64,000 nucleotides of DNA, taken from contig CAWARA010000017.1 of NCBI GenBank assembly GCA_963784195.1, positions 32,125 to 96,124 on the forward strand. The letters run 5' to 3'. Each line of letters starts with the position of its first letter. Position 1 is the stretch's first letter. The DNA comes from CAVQAH01 sp963784195 (GTDB taxonomy: Bacteria > Acidobacteriota > Vicinamibacteria > Vicinamibacterales > 2-12-FULL-66-21). Below the pieces are notes generated by a model. That model saw nothing but the letters and a program-made list of their open reading frames with translations, did not search any database and was not told the origin of the DNA. Position numbers and translations under genes: made by a program. Shown here in pieces: positions 21,415-29,466 of this stretch.

Positions 21415-21981
21415 ATGCCGACGACGACAATCGCCGGGACTATCGCTCTCGTGCTGCTGAGTTTGGGACCTGCCAGCCTGCCGGCGCAGGACAAGGTCAA
21501 TCCGCGCGCGGCCGTTCTCCAGGAGTTCAAGGAGCGGGTCGATCAGTACATGAAGCTGCACAACGACCTCGAAAAAGACTCGCCACCGCTCAAGAAGACG
21601 GACGATCCCGCGAAGATCAAGGCGTCACAGGACGCGCTCGCGGCAAAGCTGCGCGCTGCACGCGCACAAGCGAAGCCAGGGGAAATCTTCACGCCGGCGG
21701 TGCAGACGGAATTCCGCAAACTGCTTCGACCCGAAATGACCGGACCGGACGCAGCTGACACGAAGAAGGCGATCAAAGATGACCAGCCTGCAAAGATCGC
21801 GCTGAAGGTCAACGGGATCTATCCGACCGATCAGCCGTTGCCGACGGTACCCCCGCAGATTCTTCTCAGCCTGCCGCAGCTTCCGGAGGATCTCGAGTAC
21901 CGCATCATCGGCAATCACCTGATCCTGCGTGATGTGCACGCCAATATCATCGTGGACTTCATGCCCAGGGTCACCGCCTAG
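21415..21981 (+). CDS. Small secreted protein of unknown function
   Basis: A 188-residue protein starting 4 bp after GGAGG, with a signal peptide (IAGTIALVLLSLGPASLPAQ). The mature part is Lys- and Ala-rich and probably helical (about residues 28-80: a VLQEFKERVDQYMKLHNDL segment). A short beta-type C-terminus ends DLEYRIIGNHLILRDVHANI. I recognise no enzyme motif. It lies 16 bp before the metallophosphoesterase, whose ribosome site overlaps its stop, so the two are likely co-expressed. Confidence 0.75.
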   Translation: MPTTTIAGTIALVLLSLGPASLPAQDKVNPRAAVLQEFKERVDQYMKLHNDLEKDSPPLKKTDDPAKIKASQDALAAKLRAARAQAKPGEIFTPAVQTEFRKLLRPEMTGPDAADTKKAIKDDQPAKIALKVNGIYPTDQPLPTVPPQILLSLPQLPEDLEYRIIGNHLILRDVHANIIVDFMPRVTA

Positions 21982-21997
21982 GGAGGACTGTCACGCC

Positions 21998-22870
21998 ATG
22001 CGCCGCACGCTGCTCGCCGCCGTCGTTCTCGCGTTGTCGTCGACTCTTTGGGGACAGCAACAGAGTGTGCTGCCAAAGAAGGACGGATCGATCAAGTTCG
22101 CCGTGATCGGCGACAGCGGTACGGGCGGAAGCGCACAGGAACGGGTAGCGAAGCGGCTCACGGCCGAGCACGCAGGGTTCAAGTTCGAATTCGTGCTGAT
22201 GCTCGGCGACAACCTCTATGGGAGCGAGAAGCCGGACGACTACGTGGACAAGTTCGAACGCCCATACAAGGCGCTGCTCGACGCCGGCGTCAAGTTCTAC
22301 GCTGCGCTCGGGAATCACGATGACCCTGCGCAGCGTTTCTACAAAGGGTTCAACATGGGGGGCGAGCGGTACTACAGCTTCAAGGCCCCTCACGGCAGCG
22401 CGCGATTCTTCGCCCTGGATTCGAACTACCCGTCGAAGGAACAACTCGACTGGTTCGAGAAGGAACTGTCGGCGAGCGATTCGGACTGGAAGATCGCGTT
22501 CTTCCATCACCCCATGTATTCGTCAGGCGAGACGCATGGCTCGGACGAGACGCTGCGCGAGACGCTCGAGCCGCTCTTCGTCAAGCACGGCATCAATCTC
22601 GTCCTGACCGGTCACGAGCATTTCTACGAACGGATCAAGCCGCAAAAGGGCATCAGCTACATCATCTCCGGGAGCGCGGCCAAGCTGCGGCGCGGCAACA
22701 TCAGCCAGTCCCCCCTCACAGCCAAGGGGTTCGACCAGGGCTACACGTTCATGCTGATGGAAATCGTCGGCGACGAGCTGTACTTCCAGACGTTGACCGA
22801 CGAGGGCCGCACGGTCGATTCAGGAACGATCAGGCGCGCCGCTAAGCCGGCGCAATCGCCAAAACCCTGA
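21998..22870 (+). CDS. Secreted metallophosphoesterase
   Basis: A 290-residue calcineurin-like phosphoesterase with a signal peptide (RRTLLAAVVLALSSTLWGQ), placed by the ATG at 21998 after GGGAGG. All metal-site blocks are present in order: GDSGTGG (D), LMLGDNLYG (GD-N), ALGNHDDP (GNHD), FFHHPMYS (H) and LTGHEHFYE (GHxH). It resembles purple acid phosphatase-like/tartrate-resistant phosphatases. It should hydrolyse phosphate esters in the periplasm. Its 3' end overlaps the convergent cyclase gene by 29 bp. Confidence 0.92.
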   Translation: MRRTLLAAVVLALSSTLWGQQQSVLPKKDGSIKFAVIGDSGTGGSAQERVAKRLTAEHAGFKFEFVLMLGDNLYGSEKPDDYVDKFERPYKALLDAGVKFYAALGNHDDPAQRFYKGFNMGGERYYSFKAPHGSARFFALDSNYPSKEQLDWFEKELSASDSDWKIAFFHHPMYSSGETHGSDETLRETLEPLFVKHGINLVLTGHEHFYERIKPQKGISYIISGSAAKLRRGNISQSPLTAKGFDQGYTFMLMEIVGDELYFQTLTDEGRTVDSGTIRRAAKPAQSPKP

Positions 22871-23624
22871 GCGGGCTGCCGCTGCCGTTGACGATCTTCA
22901 GCGGCGCAGCAATCACGACGGCGCCTGTGGGCGGCAGCCGGTCGAGATTGCAGAGACTCGCGAGGCCGAATTTGCCGGCGCCGTGCATGATGTTGTGATT
23001 GGGGAACGGCGGATCGAACGTCCCCGCTTGACCGGCATCGGTTCCGATGGTCTCCACACCGACGCCGAGCACGTCCCGCTCCTGTGCGAGGAATCGTGAG
23101 GCGGCTGCGTCGAACCCCGGGCTGTGAGGGCCGTCAGGACTGACGTTCAGAAACTCCGACGGATCCTGTCGTTTGCTCCAGCCGGTCCGCAGCAGTACCC
23201 AGGCGCCCTGGGGAATCCGCCCATGCGTACGTTCCCACTGCGCGATACGATCGGGCGTCACGAGAAAGTCCGCATTCCTTGCGACATCCTGCTCGACATC
23301 GATCACACACGCGGGGCCGATGAAGCGGCGCGCCGGGATCGTGTCGCAGGCGTTGTCCGGAAGGTCCTTGCCCGTGATCCAGTGAATCGGCGCATCGAAG
23401 TGCGTCCCGGTGTGCTCGCCAAGCCGCAGCGTGTTCCAGTACCACGCCGGGCCCTTGTCGTCGTACCGGGAGATGGTTTCGAGCGTGACCCCCGGCGAGG
23501 GCGCAAACATCGGCGGCAGACCGATGACCGGGGTCTCCGGCCCGAGCGGCTGCGTCAGGTCGATGATCGTCAGGCGGCCGGCGTTCAGCTCGTCGACGAG
23601 CTGGGTGAGGATTGTCGTAGCCAT
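22842..23624 (-). CDS. Cyclase family protein (kynurenine-formamidase-like)
   Basis: A 260-residue metal-dependent hydrolase of the cyclase/KynB fold. The signature HxGTHxDxPxH reads HTGTHFDAPIHW, supplying the zinc ligands; further conserved pieces are GVETIGTDAG and FPNHNIMHG. The ATG at 23624 is chosen because the upstream in-frame part only mirrors the neighbouring gene. It overlaps the decarboxylase beta gene by 40 bp in another frame, so it is the last gene of that cluster. The link to a 2-oxoacid decarboxylase may mean it opens a ring or amide in the same catabolic route. Tryptophan degradation is not indicated by neighbours. Confidence 0.85.
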   Translation of the reverse strand: MATTILTQLVDELNAGRLTIIDLTQPLGPETPVIGLPPMFAPSPGVTLETISRYDDKGPAWYWNTLRLGEHTGTHFDAPIHWITGKDLPDNACDTIPARRFIGPACVIDVEQDVARNADFLVTPDRIAQWERTHGRIPQGAWVLLRTGWSKRQDPSEFLNVSPDGPHSPGFDAAASRFLAQERDVLGVGVETIGTDAGQAGTFDPPFPNHNIMHGAGKFGLASLCNLDRLPPTGAVVIAAPLKIVNGSGSPLRVLAIAPA

Positions 23625-24190
23625 CGTTGAAATTCGAATCGATTCTCGAGTAACGCCAGTTCCGTGACGTAGCCCGACGGCCCAATCGCCGCCACTTTGG
23701 CGACGAGGGTCGTCAGGTCCCCGCACGCGAGCGCCTCGTCGAACGCGCGCGTGAAGTCGTCCAGTGTACGCACCGTGGCTGTCCGCGGCACACCGGCGGC
23801 CGCGGCGATCGCCGCGAGGTCGCTGCCCGTCGAGGTCGCAGTCGGGAACCCGCCGACCGACAGGAGACTCTCGTTGTCGAACACGACGTGCACCAGGTTG
23901 CGCGGCCGATACCGCGCCAGCGTGGTCAGGCCGCCGAGATTCATCAGCACCGAACCGTCGCCGTCGAACACGACCACTGGCAGTTCGGGCCGCGTCAGCG
24001 CGATGCCCAATCCCATCGACGACGCCAGGCCCATCGCGTGCTGGAGGTAGAAGAAGTTCGGGCGATGGCCGATCGACTGCAGTTCGGCCGCCACCGCGCC
24101 CATGATCGTCACGACGGCCTTGCCTTCGAGCCGGTCGTAGACCGCGCGAAGCGCGTCGAGGCGGCGCATCGGCGTCTGCGCGTCGCTCAC
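23585..24190 (-). CDS. TPP-dependent decarboxylase, beta (TPP-binding) subunit, ComE-like
   Basis: A 201-residue TPP-binding domain. The thiamine-diphosphate motif GDG...N is visible as FDGDGSVLMNLGGLTT...HVVFDNESLLSVGG. The NFFYLQHAMGLASSMGLGIA segment is typical of phosphonopyruvate and sulfopyruvate decarboxylases. A GTG start at 24190 overlaps the TGA of the alpha gene (GTGA), a coupling expected for subunits made in equal amounts. Together the two genes match ComD/ComE, or a split phosphonopyruvate decarboxylase. Neither coenzyme M genes nor a PEP mutase are nearby, so the true 2-oxoacid substrate is open. Confidence 0.85.
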   Translation of the reverse strand: MSDAQTPMRRLDALRAVYDRLEGKAVVTIMGAVAAELQSIGHRPNFFYLQHAMGLASSMGLGIALTRPELPVVVFDGDGSVLMNLGGLTTLARYRPRNLVHVVFDNESLLSVGGFPTATSTGSDLAAIAAAAGVPRTATVRTLDDFTRAFDEALACGDLTTLVAKVAAIGPSGYVTELALLENRFEFQRWLRQSSPSSSTS

Positions 24191-24705
24191 GATGCCTCGT
24201 CCCACATCAGATCGCGGCACAACAGCAAGGCGACGGGCTTGTTCGCCGAATATGCCAGCGTCTGCGCCTTGCGAACCCGTCGTCCGACGTGATCCGGATG
24301 ATCCAGATAGGCGAACGGGATTCGCAGGGCGCGCATCAAATCTTCGGTGACACCGCCCCCCTCGGTTTGCCACGGATCGCGCTCCCCGAACTCACCCCGG
24401 TAGCTGACGAGCATCAGCAGCGGCAGGCGATAGAGCTGGGCGCACGACACGATGCCGTTGATCGACGCGAGGAAGCCATGATTCTGCATCAGCATCGCGG
24501 ATTTCACGCCCGCGAGGTGCGCCCCCGCTGAGATGCCGACGCCTTCCTCTTCCTTGGCCAGGCGCACGAGCGTCATGTCCGGGTCGTCCTCGGCCATGCG
24601 GATCAGGTGCACGAGCCAGGTTTCCGGCAGCGCGGACACCAGCCGGATTCCGCAATCTTTCAACGCGCCGTAGATGACGTCGGATGCTGCTGTGGAAACG
24701 GGCAT
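24187..24705 (-). CDS. TPP-dependent decarboxylase, alpha (PYR domain) subunit, ComD-like
   Basis: A 172-residue pyrimidine-binding domain of a TPP enzyme. The RLAKEEEGVGISAGAHLAG block contains the glutamate that activates thiamine, and MLMQNHGFLASINGI resembles sulfopyruvate/phosphonopyruvate decarboxylase alpha chains. It is expected to pair with the beta subunit, since neither has a full active site alone. The start (24705) lies 18 bp after the VWFA gene, and a strong ribosome site is not visible. The order VWFA, alpha, beta, cyclase suggests one transcript. Confidence 0.83.
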   Translation of the reverse strand: MPVSTAASDVIYGALKDCGIRLVSALPETWLVHLIRMAEDDPDMTLVRLAKEEEGVGISAGAHLAGVKSAMLMQNHGFLASINGIVSCAQLYRLPLLMLVSYRGEFGERDPWQTEGGGVTEDLMRALRIPFAYLDHPDHVGRRVRKAQTLAYSANKPVALLLCRDLMWDEAS

Positions 24706-24723
24706 CGTTATCGGCGACCGGAA

Positions 24724-25710
24724 TCAGGACTCCGCTTTCGCGACGTAGCTCTTGCGCGCGCGCGCGGTCATGCCGGGTTGCTTCAACTTTACTTCGAGTT
24801 TGTGGGTCTTCCCATCCAGTTTTGCCGGCGCAAATCCGAGCAGGTATTGCCGGTGGAGCTCGTCGGCCACGCGCGCAAAGCTCGACTTGAGATCGTTCGC
24901 ATTCGACAATTCGATGTATCCACCACCGGTTTCGCCGGCAATCTTCGCCAGGCCCTCATCGGGTTTCTGCGAAATCATGTTGCGCTGCCCGAAATATCCA
25001 CCGCCCAGGCCGCCCACCGGCGCGCGGCGATTGCCATACGGCACGCGCCCTTCGAGGCCGATGGCGTAGACCATGACGTCATCTTCCTGCGCCCGCTTGA
25101 TCGCATCCTTCAGGCTGACGTTGTTGCTGCTGAAGTTCATCGGCGCATCGACGCCGTCGGTGAACACCAGCGTCACCCGCCGCCCGTCCTGCCGTCGTAA
25201 CGCGTTTATCGAGACCTGGACCGCGTTCCACAGGGGCGTCGGGCCGTCGGGTTGCAGCTCGGTGCTCAGGATCATGAGCATTTCCCGCTTGTCGCTGGTG
25301 AAGTCCTGCGGGTCGACCTGAATGCGCGCGGCAAAACTCCCGATGCGCACCTTGTCCGCCGGCAGCAAACGCGTCACGAACTCGGCGGCCGCCTCTTCGA
25401 CGATGCGGAACTGCGTCTTCATGCTGCCGCTGCGATCGAGCATCATCACGAGCGTGATCGGCTGCGTGTCGCTCGCGAACTGCGTGATCGTCTGCAGCTT
25501 GCCGTTGTCGTAGATCTCGAAGTCGTCGCGCGCGAGATCGGGAACCAGCCGGCCGCGATCGTCGGTCACCGTGGCGTAGACAGCCACCGTCCGCGCACCG
25601 CTGCGAAACTGCGGTTCCTGGGCAAGGAGTGGAATGGAGAGTACCAGCGCGAGGCTGCAGAGCGCGGGCATCTGCCAACGCGGCGGCGACGAGCGGTGAT
25701 GGTCCAGCAT
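24724..25710 (-). CDS. VWFA-related secreted protein (acidobacterial type)
   Basis: A 328-residue exported protein with a signal peptide (PALCSLALVLSIPLLAQ). It has the N-terminal beta domain typical of acidobacterial VWFA-related proteins (VYATVTDDRGRLVPDLARDD) and then a von Willebrand A domain. The MIDAS metal site reads LDRSGSM (DxSxS), with TDGVDA later. The end ...YLLGFAPAKLDGKTHKLEV also fits that family. It probably binds protein partners at the cell surface or periplasm. It is first in the leftward run that continues into the decarboxylase genes, and it diverges from the hydrolase at 25898 across a tandem repeat. Confidence 0.9.
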   Translation of the reverse strand: MLDHHRSSPPRWQMPALCSLALVLSIPLLAQEPQFRSGARTVAVYATVTDDRGRLVPDLARDDFEIYDNGKLQTITQFASDTQPITLVMMLDRSGSMKTQFRIVEEAAAEFVTRLLPADKVRIGSFAARIQVDPQDFTSDKREMLMILSTELQPDGPTPLWNAVQVSINALRRQDGRRVTLVFTDGVDAPMNFSSNNVSLKDAIKRAQEDDVMVYAIGLEGRVPYGNRRAPVGGLGGGYFGQRNMISQKPDEGLAKIAGETGGGYIELSNANDLKSSFARVADELHRQYLLGFAPAKLDGKTHKLEVKLKQPGMTARARKSYVAKAES

Positions 25711-25759
25711 GAAACGACCTCGCGGGCAGGCTCTTCATCATGACACAGACGACGATCCG

Positions 25760-25845
25760 GGGGTTCACGACGGGAGTTCACGACGGAGGAGTTCACGACG
25801 GGGGTTCACGACGAATGCACCGGAGGTTCACGGCGCGGGTTCAGG
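25760..25845. repeat. Tandem repeat of a GGGTTCACGACG-type unit
   Basis: About six imperfect copies of a 12-15 base unit (GGGTTCACGACG, GGAGTTCACGACG, GAGGAGTTCACGACG and so on) lie head to tail in the divergent gap between the VWFA gene (25710) and the hydrolase (25898). No inverted arm is seen. Copies differ in spacing by 1-3 bases, which suggests slippage or stepwise duplication. It could carry repeated binding sites for a regulator of either gene. Confidence 0.85.
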
Positions 25846-25897
25846 TCTACAATCGGCGGCGGGATTTGATGCGGATCGGAGTGCAGCGGAGGCAGGC

Positions 25898-26665
25898 GTG
25901 GCGCTGAGGGACATGCGGCTGGGGTGGCTGGCGGTGACGATCGGGATCGCTGTCGGGGTGACCGGAACTTCGGCGCACGCCGCGGAGGTCGTCAAGGAAA
26001 CGTTCGGGTCCGGCGGACAGACGCGGACGTACTACGTGTTCATCCCCGACGCGGTCACAGAGAAGGCGCCGGTCCCGCTCATCGTGCTGCTCCACGGATC
26101 GGGACGGAACGGCAAGACGCAGACCGATCGGTGGGAACCGCTGGCCAGGAAAGAGGGCTTCATCATCGCCGCGCCGGACTCGCTCACACCCGAGGCGTGG
26201 CGGATACCGGAGGACGGTCCCGATTTCCTGTATGACCTCGTCGAGTTGCTGACGGCCCAGCACGAGGAGATCGATCGCCGGCGCATATATCTGTTCGGCC
26301 ATTCCGCGGGCGCGATTCACGGCCTGACCATGGGGCTCCTCGAATCTGAATACTTCGCCGCGGTGGGTGTGCACGCGGGGGCGCTCGCTCCTGGTCTCGA
26401 GCAGGCAATGGACGGCGCGGCGCGGAAGATCCCGATGGCCATCTGGGTCGGGACGAACGACTCGTTCTTTCCGCTTGCCGCGGTGCGCGCGACCCGCGAC
26501 ACGTTGAACGGTCGCGGCTTCAATACGCAGCTCACCGAGATCCGCAACCACACGCACGACTATTACAGCCGCGCCGGACAGATCAACAAGAGCGTGTGGG
26601 AGTTCCTCCAGAAAGCCCGGCTGGAAGCGGACCCCCGGTACCAGCGGTACGCGATCCCCCGCTGA
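25898..26665 (+). CDS. Secreted alpha/beta-hydrolase (PHB depolymerase-like)
   Basis: A 255-residue esterase-like enzyme. I place the start at GTG 25898 because GGAGG stands 5 bases before it; ATG 25913 is the alternative. A signal peptide follows (LGWLAVTIGIAVGVTGTSAHA). The catalytic set is visible: oxyanion LIVLLHGSGRNG, nucleophile elbow FGHSAGAIHG, acid in WVGTNDSFFP and histidine in RNHTHDYY. The fold and motif spacing resemble polyhydroxybutyrate depolymerase/feruloyl esterase-like proteins. The physiological ester is not known. Confidence 0.87.
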   Translation: MALRDMRLGWLAVTIGIAVGVTGTSAHAAEVVKETFGSGGQTRTYYVFIPDAVTEKAPVPLIVLLHGSGRNGKTQTDRWEPLARKEGFIIAAPDSLTPEAWRIPEDGPDFLYDLVELLTAQHEEIDRRRIYLFGHSAGAIHGLTMGLLESEYFAAVGVHAGALAPGLEQAMDGAARKIPMAIWVGTNDSFFPLAAVRATRDTLNGRGFNTQLTEIRNHTHDYYSRAGQINKSVWEFLQKARLEADPRYQRYAIPR

Positions 26666-26698
26666 CGTCCGCCGGCTGCAGGTGGGGAGGAGCAAGGT

Positions 26699-26704
26699 TA
26701 TACT
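26699..26704 (+). promoter_or_regulatory. Candidate -10 box (TATACT) of a leaderless transcript
   Basis: TATACT ends 6 bases before the ATG of the TPR gene at 26711, which would put the transcription start at or next to the A of the start codon. The only purine-rich site (GGGGAGGAG near 26684) is too far away to act as a ribosome site. The same spacing is seen before the genes at 55030 and 51254. Confidence 0.4.
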
Positions 26705-26710
26705 TTCCCC

Positions 26711-28625
26711 ATGAAACCTGCGTGTCTCGCCACTCTTCTCGTCTCGACCCTGCTGGCCGCCCCGCTGGCGGCCCAACAACGGCCTGAAGCGGACCTGTGC
26801 GCGGTGCCGCCCGGAGCCCAGCCCCTCCTGCCGGCCAAATTGCTGCCAGGCATGGGCGACACGAACATGCCGGTCACCACGTCGTCCGACGAAGCGCGAA
26901 AGTTCTTCAACCAGGGCGTCTCGCAGATGCACTCGTTCTGGATGATCGAATCCGAGCGATCGTTCCTGCAGGCCGCGGCGCTCGATCCCGATATGGCAAT
27001 GGCCTATTGGGGCATTTCGAAGAGCGCCGCTGGAGACTACCGGCCGGCGTTTCAGCTGCTGCGGGATCCGTACGACGGCGGCCGCGCGGGCACACCGATG
27101 CGGACTGCGGGGCCCGACGCCGTCCAGCGGACGTCCAACGGTGCGGCGGTCGACGGCCGCGTGCGCGCGCGCGAAGCGATCGCCAAAGGCGATGTCGCTG
27201 CGCTCAAAAGTGACCGAGCGTGAACGACTCTACATCGAGGCAGAAGCGGCTCGCCGGAGCCAGACGTCCAAGAATCCTGACGCCGATCACATCAAGGCGC
27301 TGCGCAAGCTGGTCAAGGCGTACCCGGACGATCTCGAAGCGAAGTCCATCATCGGCCTGGCACTGCTCGATGGATACGATTCGGTTTCGAAGCGGCCGAG
27401 AAAGAACACTGAAGAGGGTCTGAGACTTCTCGAGGCGGTGGTCGCCAAGGACGACAATCATTTCGGGGCACACCACTATCTGATCCACGGGTGGGAAGGC
27501 AGCAAGACGCCGGAGCGCGCGTGGCACGCCTGCAAGCGCTACCCGGAGCTGGTCACGAACATCCCGCACGCGCTCCACATGCCTGGCCACATCTACGCGC
27601 AGAGCGACAAGATCGATGAGGCGATCGGCGCGTTCAGCGATGCGTCGGTCAACGAGCTCGGCTGGCTCGGCACCGATGTGTTGTATCCGAACGGGCATCA
27701 CGGGCACAACGTGCACTTCCTGGTGCATTCGCTGAATCTCGACGGCCGCTATCAGGACTCGATGGTGCAGGTGCGCAAGCTGATGGAGTTCCGCGAGACG
27801 CCGCGCGAGCGCAGCGGGAACAGTCAGCGAACCGTGTACCGGCAGGGTTACTTCACTCTGGTCAAGACGCTGGTGCGCTTCGAGCGTTGGGATCTGGTTC
27901 TCGACGGCCAGACCATCCCGGTCTACGACAAACCGGAGCAGCAGGCCTGGCGCACGTGGGCCATCGGGATCGCGAACACCGCACGCGGCAATATCGAGCA
28001 GGCGCGTGCCGCGCAGGCCGAGATGCGTGGGCACCTGAAGAACATCACGGCCAGCAAGCGCGCGTTGACCGTCGCCGAGATCGAACTGGATGGTGCGATT
28101 CAGGCGCGCGCCGGTGAGCGCAAGAAGGGCTATGCGCTCTACCGCAAGGCTGCTGAAATGGAGGCCGAGCTGATTTACACGGAGCCGCCCTCCTATCCAC
28201 GTCCGGTCGTCGAAGGGCTGGGAGAAACGGCGCTCGCGCTGGGTGACTTCAAGGTGGCGGAAAAGGCGTTCCGAGAAGCGCTCACGCGCGAGCCAGGCAG
28301 TGGACGTGCCTATTTCGGACTCGCGGCCTCGCTGCGCGGACTGAACAACGCGTCAGCCGCCAACGCGATGGTTGCGCGCGCACTGCAGGCGTGGAACAAA
28401 GCTGACGGCGATCTGCCGCAGCTGCGTGCGGCGGTGCCGACCGCAGGCGGCGGGCAGAAGATAGCAAATGGGCAATGGGCAATCGGCGAAGGGCAATGCG
28501 GAGACGAAGGGCAGTGGCAAGACGGCGTCAGCACATCGGCCTTTCCGATTGCCGATTGCCGATTGCCGATCGCCCATTGCCTAGACCGCGGCAGCAACTG
28601 CTCGATGAGATCCCCGAGCTGCTGA
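26711..28625 (+). CDS. Secreted TPR-repeat protein (one frameshift; tail read from a repeat array)
   Basis: About 600 residues of helical repeat protein with a signal peptide (ATLLVSTLLAAPLAAQ). It has segments such as ARKFFNQGVSQMHSFW, HFGAHHYLIHGWEGS and NIPHALHMPGHIYAQS, which mark an acidobacterial TPR family of unknown role. C-terminal TPR units end near residue 575 (AYFGLAASLRGLNNASAANA). The frame changes near 27205, between GDVAALK and the VTERERLYIEA that continues the protein. The last 55 or so codons read through the 7-mer array at 28464-28584 because that array has no stop in this frame. The native end was probably near 28460. It faces the SCO1-like gene. Confidence 0.82.
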
Positions 28626-29398
28626 CCCGAATAGTCCTTCCCCTCGACCGTTGCCGCCAGCCGACCGTCGCGATCGATGACGGCTGTCTGTAGTGTGTGG
28701 GTGATCAGCCCCTCGTCTGGAAAGTACTCCACCCCGAAGAGACTGCAGACCCGAGCGATGTTCTCGGCCGATCCGGTCAGGAAGTGCCAGCCCGGCACGT
28801 TGGCCTTGAACTGCTCGGCGTACAGCTTCAGCGTTTCCGGCGTGTCGTACTTTGGATCGAACGTGACGGTGAGCAACGTCAGATCCTTCCCCATCCGATC
28901 CGCGAAGCGCTTTCGAACCGCATCGAAGTTGGTCATCATCCGCGGGCAGTAGTCCGGCAAGGGGCAGCGTGAGTAGATGAACGTCACGGCCACGACCGTA
29001 CCGCGCAGGGACTCGAGAGAAATGGTCGCGCCATGCTGATTGGTGAGGGAAAACGCCGGGACGTCCGTGCCAATGCGGGCGAGTGTCGGCGACGGCGGGC
29101 TGAGCGTCATCCCTGAATCGACCGACGCCGCCGACAGCAGACGGACTCGATCGACCTCGGTCGTCCCCTTCCGCACGGTGATCCGAAAGGCGATGCGATC
29201 CCCCGGACGCATATCGGTCAGGTCCTCCGCGTCCTTCACGACGAACGGCATGACCATCGCATCCATGAACCCGGGAATCGGCTCGTGCGAGACAGTGACC
29301 GCTGCCCGGTCAGGATCGACCTTGAGCACGAGCCCGCGCGCCTGGTGCCGTGCGGCGCAGGCGGACGCCGCCATCAGCACGCACAGCGCGCATGTCAC
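28310..29398 (-). CDS. Fused CusF-like and SCO1/SenC copper lipoprotein with repeat-derived tail
   Basis: A lipoprotein signal ends LMAASAC-A; I take GTG 29398 (TTG 29404 also possible), because upstream codons belong to a 7-mer array. An N-terminal copper-binding CusF-like region (about residues 20-85: VTVSHEPIPGFMDAMVMPFVV) precedes a thioredoxin-fold SCO1/SenC domain. Its metal/redox cysteines sit in SRCPLPDYCP, with the conserved histidine in EGLITHTLQTAV. It likely delivers copper to a respiratory oxidase or acts as a thiol reductase. The domain ends at LPRSR near 28584. The rest, about 90 codons, is read from the repeat array and from antisense of the TPR gene, so it is probably not native. 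Confidence 0.83.
   Translation of the reverse strand: MTCALCVLMAASACAARHQARGLVLKVDPDRAAVTVSHEPIPGFMDAMVMPFVVKDAEDLTDMRPGDRIAFRITVRKGTTEVDRVRLLSAASVDSGMTLSPPSPTLARIGTDVPAFSLTNQHGATISLESLRGTVVAVTFIYSRCPLPDYCPRMMTNFDAVRKRFADRMGKDLTLLTVTFDPKYDTPETLKLYAEQFKANVPGWHFLTGSAENIARVCSLFGVEYFPDEGLITHTLQTAVIDRDGRLAATVEGKDYSGQQLGDLIEQLLPRSRQWAIGNRQSAIGKADVLTPSCHCPSSPHCPSPIAHCPFAIFCPPPAVGTAARSCGRSPSALFHACSARATIALAADALFSPRSEAASPK
28464..28584. repeat. Inverted arrays of 7-mers (GGCAATG / TGCCGAT) between convergent genes
   Basis: The left array has units GCAAATG, GGCAATG, GGCAATC, GGCGAAG, GGCAATG (28464-28498). The right array has TTCCGAT, three TGCCGAT, CGCCCAT, TGCCTAG (28543-28584). The left units pair with the right ones in reverse, so the whole can fold into a long imperfect hairpin. 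It lies exactly between two convergent genes, where it may end transcription from both sides. It is free of stop codons in the reading frames of both genes. Confidence 0.9.
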
Positions 29399-29415
29399 TC
29401 TCAACCGCGCGCGAT

Positions 29416-29450
29416 CAACTCCCAATTTCCAACTCCCAACTCCCAAGGAG
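29416..29450. repeat. Period-7 array (CAACTCC family)
   Basis: Five adjacent 7-mers, CAACTCC, CAATTTC, CAACTCC, CAACTCC, CAAGGAG, fill the space between the amidohydrolase stop (29467) and the SCO1 start. The same unit family recurs at 51624-51644. On the coding strand it reads (GGAGTTG)n, which contains a ribosome-site-like GGAG in each unit. Confidence 0.85.
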
Positions 29451-29466
29451 AGCCGCTCCAGACTGC

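Noticed and set aside
28464..28584. Possible CRISPR array
   Set aside because: Units are 7 bases with no spacers between them, and no cas gene is present.
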